Part shown: positions 9,984 to 20,834 of the stretch, piece after piece | How the letters are laid out: each line of letters begins with the position of its first letter | Numbering within the stretch: position 1 is the first letter of the stretch | Assembly: GCA_020086605.1 (NCBI GenBank) | Contig: JACBWW010000002.1 | Span: 23,983,405-24,047,404 of the forward strand | Length of the DNA stretch: 64,000 bases | DNA from: Lanius collurio | Lineage: Eukaryota > Chordata > Aves > Passeriformes > Laniidae | Direction of reading: 5' to 3' | Notes under the pieces: model-generated | What the model was told of the DNA's origin: nothing | What the model saw: the letters and a program-made list of their open reading frames with translations, nothing else | Databases searched by the model: none | Position numbers and translations under genes: made by a program

Positions 9984-11827
9984 TTTCAGCACCCAAAGAA
10001 TCCAGCAGATCATCCATGATATCCCGTGTTCTTGGAGGCAGCACTTTCCTTCTATGAGGTTTAGCATTCTCTAACATTAGATAATTTACACAACTATTTA
10101 TGATACTTGTCTGAGAGTTTTTTGTCTCGGGCTTGATCTTTAAATTATGGAATTAATAACAATAATTTGGGAGAAGGCCAACAGGGTATCAGCTCCTTCT
10201 TGGGCCTTGTTAGGAAGCCTGCCACTTCCCACGCTCTCCCAGTACTTCTATCACATGTTGGAGGGGGGAGAGGGATCAGTTCTCTGCCCTCTAACAAGTT
10301 TAAACTTTTCATGCAACAGTATGAAACATTATGATTAAAAGATTAGAGTCCTTTACCATATGCTTTCTCTTCAGAAAGCTTTATTTAATTTCCCCAGTAA
10401 AATTTTCAAGAGTCTCTGTTCTTTGTAACTTAACTAATTCTGTTGCAGGGTGTGGTATTATCACCTTCAACTCTGCATTTTGATACGCTAACTCCTTAAC
10501 AAAAGGGCAGGGCTGAGTGTGAGTGTCCAAGGGCACATAATGATAATAAAACCAATAATGATAAATCAACCACATGCTAAAAAATTCCTATGTGCTCTTT
10601 GAATAAAAATGGCTTGGAGAGTGGCTATGGACATCTAAAATGCTACTGGGCATAAAAGCTTTGGCCACTCTAAACTGGACAGTAACATTGAGCTTCACAT
10701 GGCATCTCACAGTGAGAGCCACTGAGTAATAATGGCAAAGTGACAACAGTTCACAGCAGAAAGCAGCAATGGTGTCCCTTCACATGTGAAATATTTGTAT
10801 CCAATGCCATCCCTGACAGATCCTGATGGCAAGGGGGTTGTTCAAACCCAAACTCATGTCCTGAAGCCAGGGAAGTAACAGAAGTTGCAGCAGAAACGAC
10901 AACCAGGTACGTGCAGTGTCAGGGTTGCTGCACGGTGCTGGAAGGAGAGGCAGGCAGGCTGCACAGTACTGAGGGGCTGCAGCATAAAACAACAAAATGG
11001 GAGCAAGTTAGCACCAAGAGGTAGTAATCACCAGCTCTAGTAGCTGGCTGGATAATCAGAGGTAACTGATCATGTGGCTGAACTTATTAAAAATTTCATT
11101 TTGAACCATTGTTGACTTCTGAAATGTGAAGGTCTTGGGAGTGTTTCATGTGCTTTTTGCTGTGGGATCAGCAAATAACTGAAAGCACATACATGAATCA
11201 CTGCTGAGGCACATTACAAATTTTTGATTTAACAACATTTTGATTGAGGAAACTCACAGGGTTATTGTGGATTTTATGCAGTGTAAATGCTTCTTGTACT
11301 ATTTACTTGCCTGGGAACATAACTTGTCAACAGCTGGAAAAAAAAATCCAGAAAGCTGTGTTTCATTTTTGTTCCTCCTACTCTTGTAATTCTCTCTTTT
11401 ATTTATAAAGACTTCCACTGATGTATTTTATTTGGAAGCTTAATAACAGAGACAGCATAGTGGAAAAGAATCTTTAACTAGAGGCTTCTGAGAGGCAGAA
11501 CAAAGTAAAAGAAGGATGAGTATCAGTCTTTGCTGACTGGATGCAAATAAAACCCTGGTGACAGTCTCCCTGCCACTGCTCTGCCATTCATGGAATCAAG
11601 AATAGTCCTCAGTGAAGTTCATGTTTTTGTTGAAAATGTAAAAGGCAAAATACTGAGCATAGTGCATAACATGTCAGTGATTCACTTTGCTGTTTCATGC
11701 ATATATTCTTTATTCCATGCTGCTCTTCTGCTCACTTTACTCCCACCTAATATTCCTTAGGCTTTTGAAAGGAAAGATTTGTCTTTAGAAACAAACTGTG
11801 GGTCTGCTGATAGGTAAAGATAGGTAC

Positions 11828-12150
11828 TGAAAGAAAAAGAAGTAATGGGAAGAACCATAAATTCCATGGGAAAGGGAAAAGGAAAAGGGGGGGGTTATAC
11901 ATTAGAAGGGGGTCTGCATTAAGCGATTTGGGAAGTCTGTACCTCTCGAGTACCTCAGCCAGTGGGGAAAGAGAGAGGGAAATGTGGCCAGGAAACTAGG
12001 ATAAAAAAGGAGGCTGAGCCCTCTAACAATTTGGGAGACCCCAGGGGAAATGCCCCATGGCCTCTCCCTGTATTCTAATAAAGTAACAGGACTCCTTTGT
12101 CTTCTTTTCGGACATAAACCTCTGGTGTTTGTGGATAAATTTTCCTGACA
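11828..12150 (+). mobile_element. Passerine-like endogenous retrovirus LTR
   Basis: The stretch from GGTCTGCATTAAGCGATTTGG through CTCTCGAGTACCTCAGCC, TAGGATAAAAAAGGAGGC, TTCTAATAAAGTAACAGGAC and the end TTTTCCTGACA is a pattern I recognise from songbird LTRs. The TATA-like GATAAAAAAGG and the polyA signal AATAAA sit in the expected order. The 3' end at 12150 is well supported by the CA terminus. The 5' end is uncertain, with 11828 one possible TG. Confidence 0.65.
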
Positions 12151-12349
12151 CTTTGAACTATCATTCTCCCAAGCTGTCAAATTCCTATGAAGGAGAAGCC
12201 TTCATCCAGGAAGATTTTACCAGCCATGAAGAAAATGAAATCTAGACCCCTGAACTAAAACATAGAATTGATTTCTGTAGAAAATTAAAAACTGAACTTT
12301 TCCTTTATGTTTTGGCTGCTGCAAATCATGGGTGCACATGGAATACAGC

Positions 12350-12880
12350 CAAGTGATATGCAGGTTGCAAGGGACACTTGGAGGTGAGATCACCCCAAAA
12401 CCTGCCCAGAGCAGGTTCAGGTATGTCAGATTGCTCAGTGCCTTGTTCCTGTCAAATTCGGAATGCCCCCAAGGATGAAAATCCCACCCTCCCTCTGAAG
12501 CCCTGTCCCAGTGTCTGAGTACCTCCATGAAGGAGTAATTTCTCCTCATATCTAACCTTAACTTCTCTGGTTGCAATTTGTGTCCTTGCCTTTGTCCTTC
12601 AAATGATGCTCCTCCAGGATCATTCTGGGTCCATTTTCCCTCAGCTTTTCACTGGTTAGCTGTAAATAGCAGTAAGATCCCACCCTTTACCCTTTCCTCT
12701 CCAGGATGAAGAAGCCTCTTTGCCTTCCTCATATGCCATATGCTGCAGCCTCTCGCAGCTTGGTGGCCCTGCACCTCCATGGCTGGGCCCACTCCAGTCT
12801 GTCCTCTACCAGCAAGGCCAGTGTGGCTGTGGCAATCCAGATGTGGTCAAACAAGTGCTGAAGAGAGTGAAGAATTCCTA
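12350..12880 (-). mobile_element. CR1 LINE 3' fragment, antisense
   Basis: Read on the plus strand the sequence shows the antisense hallmarks of the CR1 tail: CTGTCCCAGTGTCTGAGTAC, AATTTCTCCTCATATCTAACC, then CTCATATGCCATATGCTGCA and AGCTTGGTGGCCCTGCACC. CR1 is the dominant retrotransposon of birds, so this supports the host assignment. The copy is diverged and 5'-truncated. Confidence 0.8.
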
Positions 12881-13089
12881 TCCTCAGGCTGCTGGCTGAA
12901 GTTCCTGCCATAGGGCCCTGTGTGGGGCTGTATAACCCAACTGGCCTCTGCTGTAAGGACACGGTGTTGTCACAGCCTGAGCCGAGGACCTCAGGCCAGC
13001 CCCTGCAGGGTTGCTTTCTGTGCATTTGGCACCCAGTCTCTGCTGGTGCACAGGGCTACTCCGGCTGCGTGTAGGACTTTACCGAACTC

Positions 13090-13275
13090 AGTTTGCAGCT
13101 GCCCCCTCAGGCAATAGGTGGCACTGATGGACGATGTAGTTTGCGTTGTCCCCGAGAAAACGTCACTGCGGAAGAGAAAGCCAGCAGAGGAGAAACTGGG
13201 ATTGTATTTTCACTCGGAGCAGCGGCCAGGCAAGGACAAGCAGATATGTGGCGAGAGATGCTTCCAAACGCATGG
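13090..13275 (+). promoter_or_regulatory. Probable EPHX1-like promoter and first exon
   Basis: This is the first CpG-containing patch after the repeat-rich stretch. GATGTAGTTTGCG near 13132 faintly resembles the ACTACA element of the other promoters here. An exon-like end occurs at GCATG|GTGAGA (13274/13275). An ATG at 13246 opens a 29-base coding segment (MWREMLPNA plus two bases) that joins in frame to the exon starting at 15473. Use as promoter or coding exon is inferred. Confidence 0.4.
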
Positions 13276-16200
13276 TGAGATCTCTTCGGCACGGGGAGGA
13301 GGGACTCCAGACTGGGCTCCCTGGGGCTGGGGGTGGGAGACAGCCCCGGGAGGGTCAGCAGGCCACTGGAGAGTGGGACCAGGCAGCTGAGTTCTCCTGA
13401 GCATGAGTGTGGAGGAGGTGCTGATCGACTGAGCCTTGTTTTGTGTGGCTCAGAGAGCTGCTTCTGGGACAGGCTTGCTCTGTTAGCAGTGCAGAGTTTG
13501 CGCTATTGCTTTGATGACTGGTTTCACTCCTCTGAGCTCCAGGACGTAAGTGCAGGGGGATACTCCTACCTGTTGCATAAGCTATTTGTTCTTAGGAGCC
13601 CTGTTCTTACATGGCTGGAAGCGATTTAAGGAAAAAATCCAACATAGGCTGTCTCAGCAATTGTTACCAAATTGCCTTGGAGGCTACTGGGATATCCAGC
13701 ACAGGCTCCAGGTTTTGCATTGCAGACAGCACAGGGAAACAATTCTAGGTGATAACAAACACCCTGTGGACTTGATTTTTCATGGATTATCAAGTCTTTT
13801 TCTTTTTGGCATTTGTTCTGGTTTGTTTTGTCAAAGTACTATGACACCAAAGAACTCCCTAATGTAGTTGCATTCCACAAGGCAGAGTAACAAGACTTTC
13901 TCTTGCTGCCTCTATTGTTGCTAGGTTTTAGATTGTGCTTTTGTACCAGACTCTACTAGTCTTAAAGGGAGCCAAGGAAGGTACTTTCTTTTCCTAGCAC
14001 ACAGGGGAGACCTAAAGGCTTGATATCCAGTCAGGTGTAGCTAGAAGTGTCAAAGGTACAGCAGCTCATTAAACTCTGAACAGGGAAGGGTCCCACAATA
14101 CTCTTCTGGTGCCAGCCCTGTGGCATGATGGACACCACATGGCTGGCAGCAGCATAACCCTGGAGCTTGGAATTGCCCTGCCAAGGCTGTGCACCTATTG
14201 CAACACAGCAGTCAAAATAAACAGTTTTCCTGGCTGAAGTTGCACAGCTGCTCACGGGATGAAACACTGCAAGAACACCTACACAGTTGTTTACTGCCTT
14301 TTATCTAAATTGTGCTGAAGGAGGGAATATTATGGCAACAAATTATCTAGCTAAAGCACAGCCCAGAAACACTGCCTCTTTGTACAGAGGCAGTGCTTTT
14401 GCAAGCACCTCTCTCTCCATCCTATCCAAAGAGTTGGAGAAATAATGGCAGATGTTGCCAGGTGGCTAAACAGCCTGTGATCACATGCAGGGGACATTCT
14501 TTGCACCATCCCCAAGGTTTGGTATGGGACAACACTCTCAGACTGTAAGGATCTTTCTGGTTTTTTTCCCCTTTTGTAGGGAGAGCATCTTGTCCCAGAT
14601 CAGGTGAGTGAAAGAGCTGTTCTGTGCTGAGACCTCCTCTTTTGGTGAGTGCCCTGGCTGGGGCACAGAATCGTCCCTTCCATACTCTGGATGATGACAA
14701 CAACAAAATCTTCACTCACAGCCCCCTTGCAGCCCCCTGCAGGAGCCCCAGACACCTCTACTAATCTGCAGGGGAAACTGGAGAGCCTGAAGCACAGGTC
14801 AGAGGGGTGGGAAGGTACACTACATTTAGGAGTGCATGTCTGTCAAATCCAGCTCTGGTAACTTAGTTTCCACACCTCAAGTCTAACCTTGCTGTTTACA
14901 ACAGAAACAGGGGCATCAACAGACACACCTTACTGGAAAGCTATGGGGGAGAGCCAGCATTGCCCTAAGGAATGATTGAATCTGGAGGGGAGCTCTCTAT
15001 AAAGCACTGGCAAGAGGAGCATGTCCAGCACATCCAGCTCTCTTCCGCAGCTGAAGACTTTTGTCTCTTTTCCTGCACCTCAGCCCACTCTGCCCATGCA
15101 CTTTTTGTTGCTGGACAAGTCCAGCTGCTACTGTCTCATTCACTGCAGTACCTGCCTCTAAGTAGATTGGCCCATATCCTATTGAACCTTGTCTCCCTGG
15201 GCACCCTGGTTCACAAGGAAAGGGGCAAGGAAGCCTTGTGATCAGCAAGTCCTGATCAGCAAGAACTTGAGACTCTTAAGAAGTCTTGGTAGATAGAACC
15301 CTGACCCAAATCTTTCCCATGATCTTAAAAAATGATAGAAGTACACAGTTCCTGCTGACTGCCTAGGATTTGTAGGCATTTGTCCCTTCCCAGTCCAAAT
15401 GGAGGTGAATACAAGCCTCAGCACAGTCCCTTTGACACTGCTGTCATTGAACACAATTTCATGCCTCCCCAGGTCTTTTGAATATTCTCAGAAGAATGCA
15501 GTGCTGGTCCCTGCGGCCGCCCTGGGGGTTGGAGGGATGCTGCTTTACTGGCTCAGATCTGGACGCAAGCTCAAGACTATTGACATGGGTGATGGGTGGT
15601 GGGGCTCAGGTGAAAGACCCCTCAAAGGGAAAGAAGATGAAAGCATCCGTCCCTTCAAGATTGAAACATCTGACAAAGAAATTGAGGTACCACTCTGGGT
15701 GGTAAGGAGGGGCAGAAATTTGCAAGGGGGAGGCAGTCCATCGCCCACCTCACTGCTTCGAGGTGATGTCTTGGGGGTGACAGCAGGGCACTTCCATGTG
15801 CCAGGGCAGCTACCCAGCTCCGTAGGATGATGCTCTAGTTCACCACTCTTTATGAAGGGTATTTGAGCTCTGGTCCATTGCAATGTCCCCTGAAGACTTT
15901 CTGAAACAACAGCCCGTCTGTGCAAGCTGGGGCTTCTGCAGAAAGGCCATGCTTTGAGCAGCAGGCTTTGACAGTGGTCTGTGGATGGTGGAGCAGGGCA
16001 GGAGGGCATTGGAACAATAGTGGCACCAGTAGGGCAGGACTGAGGAGCTTCCACAGAAGAAAGTGCTGTAAGGCTGAAGAGGGATGGGGCCTGGATTCAA
16101 TCATAGCTCTTCTGTCCCTGCATGCCTGTCCCTAGTTTTCTGGCCAAGTAGCAGCCAGCAGCTCCAGGTGAGATTCTTATTCTCCCTGCCAGCAGTGCTG

Positions 16201-19200
16201 CCAAGCTCCTAGTGCCAAAGACCCTGAAGTGAGTTAGTAGTAAGCCAAGAGTAGGACCTAGTACTCCTGGGGGCCCATGGGGGACTTGTAACCTTTAGAA
16301 AATTGTATTCCTCACATAAAAAAATTCAGGCAGTCATGCAGTGTATGGCACTTCTTCAGGAGGGCTTCTGGAGTCCCAGAGAGCAATACAAAAGCCAGCA
16401 GAGCCAGGATAGCCTGTCTATGCCTGCCCTGGCACAGGGCACATGCCAGCAGCTGGCCAGCCTGGCAAGAAAGGCTCCCTTCCACAGGATCTACACCGGC
16501 GCCTGGATAACTTCCGCTTCACTCCACATGTGGAAGGGGCCGCCTTCCACTATGGCTTCAACTCCAGCTACCTGCAGAAGGTGGTGGCCTACTGGAGGAA
16601 TCAGTTTGACTGGCGCAAGCAAGTGGAAGTGCTGAACAAATACCCCCACTTCCACACCACCATTGAAGGTGAGGGAGTCTCACTTGGAATTTCACAGCAA
16701 GAAGGGGGAGATGTAAGAAGTGACAATATTTGAGATAACTGTATGCATAACAGCTTAGTGATATGAGTGAAATATCACTGGTGGAGGCTCTATTATTAAT
16801 AATCCTATAGGGATTAAGACCATTATACAGTGTCAATAAGATGAGGTCTGCTTCAAGATGTGCTTCATCTGGCTCTGAACCCATGCTAACAATGAGGTGC
16901 TCTTCAGCAACTGCCTTGAAGCTACCTTTGAAAACTGCAAAATTTAGCCAGACTGAGGGTGGAATATTCCTCCCCACCAGCCAGTAGTTTAGCCAGGTGA
17001 CCTTAGCCAGACTTTACATAAGTGATCTCTAGGTTAGACTTCTATCATGCCTTTTTTTATGTTTGTCTTTTAATTACTGTAATGTTTTTGCATGTGTCTT
17101 ACCCACATTATGGTATTCATTCAAGTGCAGCTCTACTTAGATACTCTGAGACCAGTTTCTCAGGAGATGGATGCTAATCTCCATGTGATCCCAGTATCTG
17201 GAGCTAGAGTCAATATCTCTGTGTAAAAGACGAGACACAGATACAATACCACGCATCCCCTTTCAGCCAGGCATGTTCTTGCAGTAGGCCAATGGCAGAA
17301 CTTCTGCTCCAGATGCTAATTACAATTTTGCCACCCTCCTTCTTCAGAATCCAGACCAGAAACTGTGACAGTACCAGAGCTTTAATTTTATTTTCTTGGA
17401 TGTGTGGCAGGAATTGATATCCATTTTATCCATGTGAAGCCATCCTATGTTCCTCATGGTCGAGCTGTTCAACCTCTGCTGATGGTCCATGGCTGGCCCG
17501 GCTCCTTCTACGAGTTCTACAAGATCATCCCTCTGCTCACAGAACCAGCTAAGCATGGCCTAAATGAGGGTGATGTGGTGTTTGAGGTCATCTGCCCCTC
17601 CATCCCAGGCTATGGCTTCTCAGAGGCCTCTCACCAGAAAGGTAAGCTATGAAAAAGCTCTGTTGGAATTTCAGATTTTGGAGTAAGACCTCAACCATCG
17701 CTGGTACCTCTGGGCACTGCAGCTTGTGAATGCAGATGCTTGGCTCTTCACTCAGGTCCATGTGGCTGAGACTTTGGGGCTGGCTGTGGAGATTTGGAAC
17801 ACAAGGGTAACTGGATGTCAGCTCTTCACTTTTCACTGAATTTCTTTCATCTTGTGTTCACCTTCTTTCCAAGCAGTGAGGCAGAGCAGCATTGCACACT
17901 GTGCTTTTGCACATCCCCACACACACGTGCCTCGGTCAGGTCACAGTCTTTGGCCAGGGGAGGAACACTAGGACAAAGAGATCTCCTTTGTTTCTTTTAC
18001 CTACAGGCTTTGACTCCATTGCAACTGCTCGGATATTTCATAAGCTGATGAACAGACTGGGCTTCAAGGAATACTACCTACAGGGAGGAGACTGGGGATC
18101 TCGCATCACCACAAACATGGCCCAGATGCTGCCACAGTAAGTAGCAAAGGAAATCAGTGCAGAAAAGCTGCTTCCAGTTCCTACCCTACCTNNNNNNNNN
18201 NTTCAACAAGATCCTAACTTCTCCATGAATAAAAGTTAATGATTAGGTGCAAAATTGACAGCTATCCAAGCTTTGGTTTTATAAGTGACTGGTTGATAAA
18301 ACCAGCCAATAAAAACTGATATCAACAAAGTCCAAAGCAGTTTAAATAGAGGAAGAAAATCAGAGTGGGCTCAAGTTTTGCTGCTTCCATATGAGAGAAT
18401 CCATGAGTCAAGGACAGTGCTTTCAAACATCAGCCAACTCAGAGAAAAAGGCAATTTTGCAAACTCTTCAAAAAGTGAAAAGAAAAAGCACAGATTCCAT
18501 TATATATTCATGACATTCTGAATCAATTGCATTCCTGTTAGCCCTGTTTCATAAACATATTTTAGAATCAGAAGATGTCCCATCTTAAGCAGGGCAGAGC
18601 TTCCAAATATTTTATCTGAAATTTCTTTTCAGAGTGTCATCTCTTTATTTGCTCCTTCTGCCACACATCACCAAGAAGCCAGTGGGACTTCCTGAGGTCT
18701 CAGCTTCTTTTGTATAGGAATTACCTAAGTTTGTAGTGCCTTCAGCTACAGTCTGAATACCTTTCCAGGGAATATATCACAAATAAAGTACTCTCAGGGA
18801 TAGATAAATACAGACTCTCTACTGAACTCTCCTGGAAAACTCTGAACTCTTCATGAAAGTCCAATTTAACTTGCACTGAAGTATTGAAATGTCAGGCAAC
18901 TCCAACAGCTCCTCTCTTTCCCTGAGTTAGGTTGTGGACTGAATGACTCCCCGGTGGGGCTTGCTGCATATATCTTGGAGAAATTCTCTACCTGGACAGA
19001 CAAATCATTTCTGCATAAAGATGATGGAGGCTTGGAAAGGTAAGAAAACAGATATTATTCCATGAGAAGTCTCATTAAAAGAATGACAGGTGGGAACTAA
19101 TAGGATACAGGTAAAACACTGGCCAGTCAAAGCTGGAATTTCAGGATGAACGGTTGCACACGCCAAGCACTAGTTTAAACTTACAGCAGACTGCCTGCAC

Positions 19201-20834
19201 ACTACCACTTCAGCACCAGGCAGTTTTGCTCTGGGCACACTGGTGCCAGGTAATTTGCTGTTTGAAAACAAGTGGAGACTAAGAAGAACAGCAGTTCTCC
19301 AGGGCATGAGCCCAGTACAGAGCACTGAGGAACAGCTTCCAGTTAAATTTCTTCCTCTCTCTCAACAGCAAATACTCTCTTGATGAGCTTTTGACGAATG
19401 TGATGATTTATTGGGTGACGTCCTCCATTGTGTCTTCAATGCGATACTACAAGGAAAACCTTTCCAATGACCCCACTCTAAATGCTTATAGCAGGTAATT
19501 ATGTGGCAAGTTGCAAGGCACATTTGCAAATCAGGTTGAAACATTAGTCTGTATAAACATTTAGATCACTTATAACAGCAAATGTATTCATTCTAAGAAA
19601 AATAAAAGTCCAAATTCTTATTTGCTTTTGATAAATATAGTTAAAGGTCACTTTTCTTTTGAACTTGTAACTTACACAAGGTAGCTGGCAGCCAAAACAA
19701 GGCCAAAGACTTACCAAAGCACCAAACTCAGCCTTGTGTTCAAAATATAAGTCTATATACTTACCAAACAAATGTGACTTGTAAGTCAGTTCAGTCAAAA
19801 CGTAACAGAAGATATGGGGAAAATCTAAGAAGTTTAAACTGAATTAGGAAGGCTATGGCTTGCTGGAGGATAAGCTAAGAACTACAACAGGTAAGCACAA
19901 ACATGGGGTAGCAATTTGGAGAGCAGTACTTGAAACCCAGCACCTTATGACAGCTGGTGCATTAAGATGATTCTAAGGGAGGCTGACCATAATGTTACCG
20001 AGCAGACTTCTCCAAGCAACTGATCATCTAAACAAATGGGGAAGTCTTTTCCTTTATGGACTGACGCAGCCCCCCTTTTCTCTCCAGAGGTGTTTGTTAT
20101 GCAGTTGGTACCAAATTCTAAAGCAAACAGGAACCAGCCCATTTCTCAAAGAGCTGGTATCTTGTCATGTAGCAAATCACTGCAGCTTACAATAGTTAAA
20201 CTCAAAGATAGGAAACAGTTCAAGATCAAGCTGTGTGGAAAGTTGCCTGTACTTCACACCTCTGCAGGTATAATCTTCTAAAACTCGAGGGTTTAATTAG
20301 AAATTAAGTTCCTCAGCAGAATGCAGACCACAAAGTGCACTACACAGAGCAGGGAAACTTCTCCAGCTGAATTTGTTATCAAAGTCAGAGGTTTTTATAG
20401 ACTTCCTGTTGCGGTGGTCCCCCCTAGCCTCCCCCCCCCCCCCGCACGGCCAGGTCCCTGTCATTTGAGTGAGTCGGGTCCTCTAATGTTCAAGTAGCCC
20501 GGGCTCTGATCTGGTTGGTTGTTTATCCCAGCTCCGCCCCTGGTATCCCCTTCCCCCCGTCTGTGATAAAACCAGCAGGACGGAAAGCCCCCACAACTTG
20601 TTTCATCAATGCAATTAACTTATGTCTTCTAGGTATGGCATCTATGTCCCCACAGGGATTGCAGCTTTTCCTCAGGAGCTTTTACATACACCACGTGTCT
20701 GGGCAAAGGATGTCTACAAGAACATCATCACTTACTCTTACATGCCACGTGGAGGGCATTTTGCTGCCTTTGAAGAACCAAAGCTTCTGGCACAAGATAT
20801 CATGCAGTTTGTCAGGAAAGTGGAACAGCTGTGA
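13246..20834 (+). CDS. EPHX1: Microsomal epoxide hydrolase, EPHX1-like (one exon missing at the assembly gap)
   Basis: Opens epoxides to trans-diols in the endoplasmic reticulum by an alpha/beta hydrolase mechanism. Exons: possible 13246-13274, then 15473-15686, 16488-16668, 17411-17641, 18007-18137, 18931-19039, 19369-19494, 20633-20834 (stop TGA). Seen: an N-terminal hydrophobic anchor before [39 protein letters not shown] with the oxyanion HGWPG; GGDWGS with the aspartate nucleophile; FPQELLHTP with the acidic partner; [11 protein letters not shown] with the catalytic histidine. The segment between MAQMLPQ and GLNDSPVG, about 68 residues in mammals, is absent. The exon before the gap ends in phase 0 and the next begins in phase 1, so an exon of length 1 mod 3 is missing, probably in the N-gap at 18192. 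The start codon is uncertain: the family start near 15496 is one base out of frame. Confidence 0.85.
14370..14395. repeat. Short perfect hairpin
   Basis: CACTGCCTCT is followed, after a six-base loop, by its exact reverse complement AGAGGCAGTG. It lies in the first intron of the EPHX1-like gene. No larger RNA-gene structure is apparent. Confidence 0.6.
18192..18201. other. Assembly gap (10 N)
   Basis: Ten N characters in the intron after the 18007-18137 exon. A missing EPHX1 exon would be expected here or nearby, so the true gap is probably larger than ten bases. Confidence 0.98.
20385..20612. other. GC-rich block in the last EPHX1-like intron
   Basis: A C-run of about 14 bases (20431-20443), GCTCCGCCCC and GTGATAAAACC occur in a patch much richer in GC than the intron around it, ending just before the last exon. 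It could be an inserted LTR or promoter-like element; I do not recognise the family. Confidence 0.3.

Larger units (their letters stand above)
8055..13095. other. Intergenic repeat-rich region
   Basis: Between the plasminogen-like relic and the EPHX1-like promoter I see no gene with recognisable similarity. The region contains a purine-rich microsatellite near 8662-8699, a TTGA microsatellite at 8900-8942, an isolated exon-like open frame at 9247-9385, two LTR-like blocks (about 9622-9983 and about 11828-12150) and an antisense CR1 fragment (about 12350-12880). Confidence 0.6.

Noticed and set aside
15545..16104. Minus-strand open frames opposite EPHX1-like exon 2 and intron
   Set aside because: Shadows of the sense exon extended into intron; no domain.
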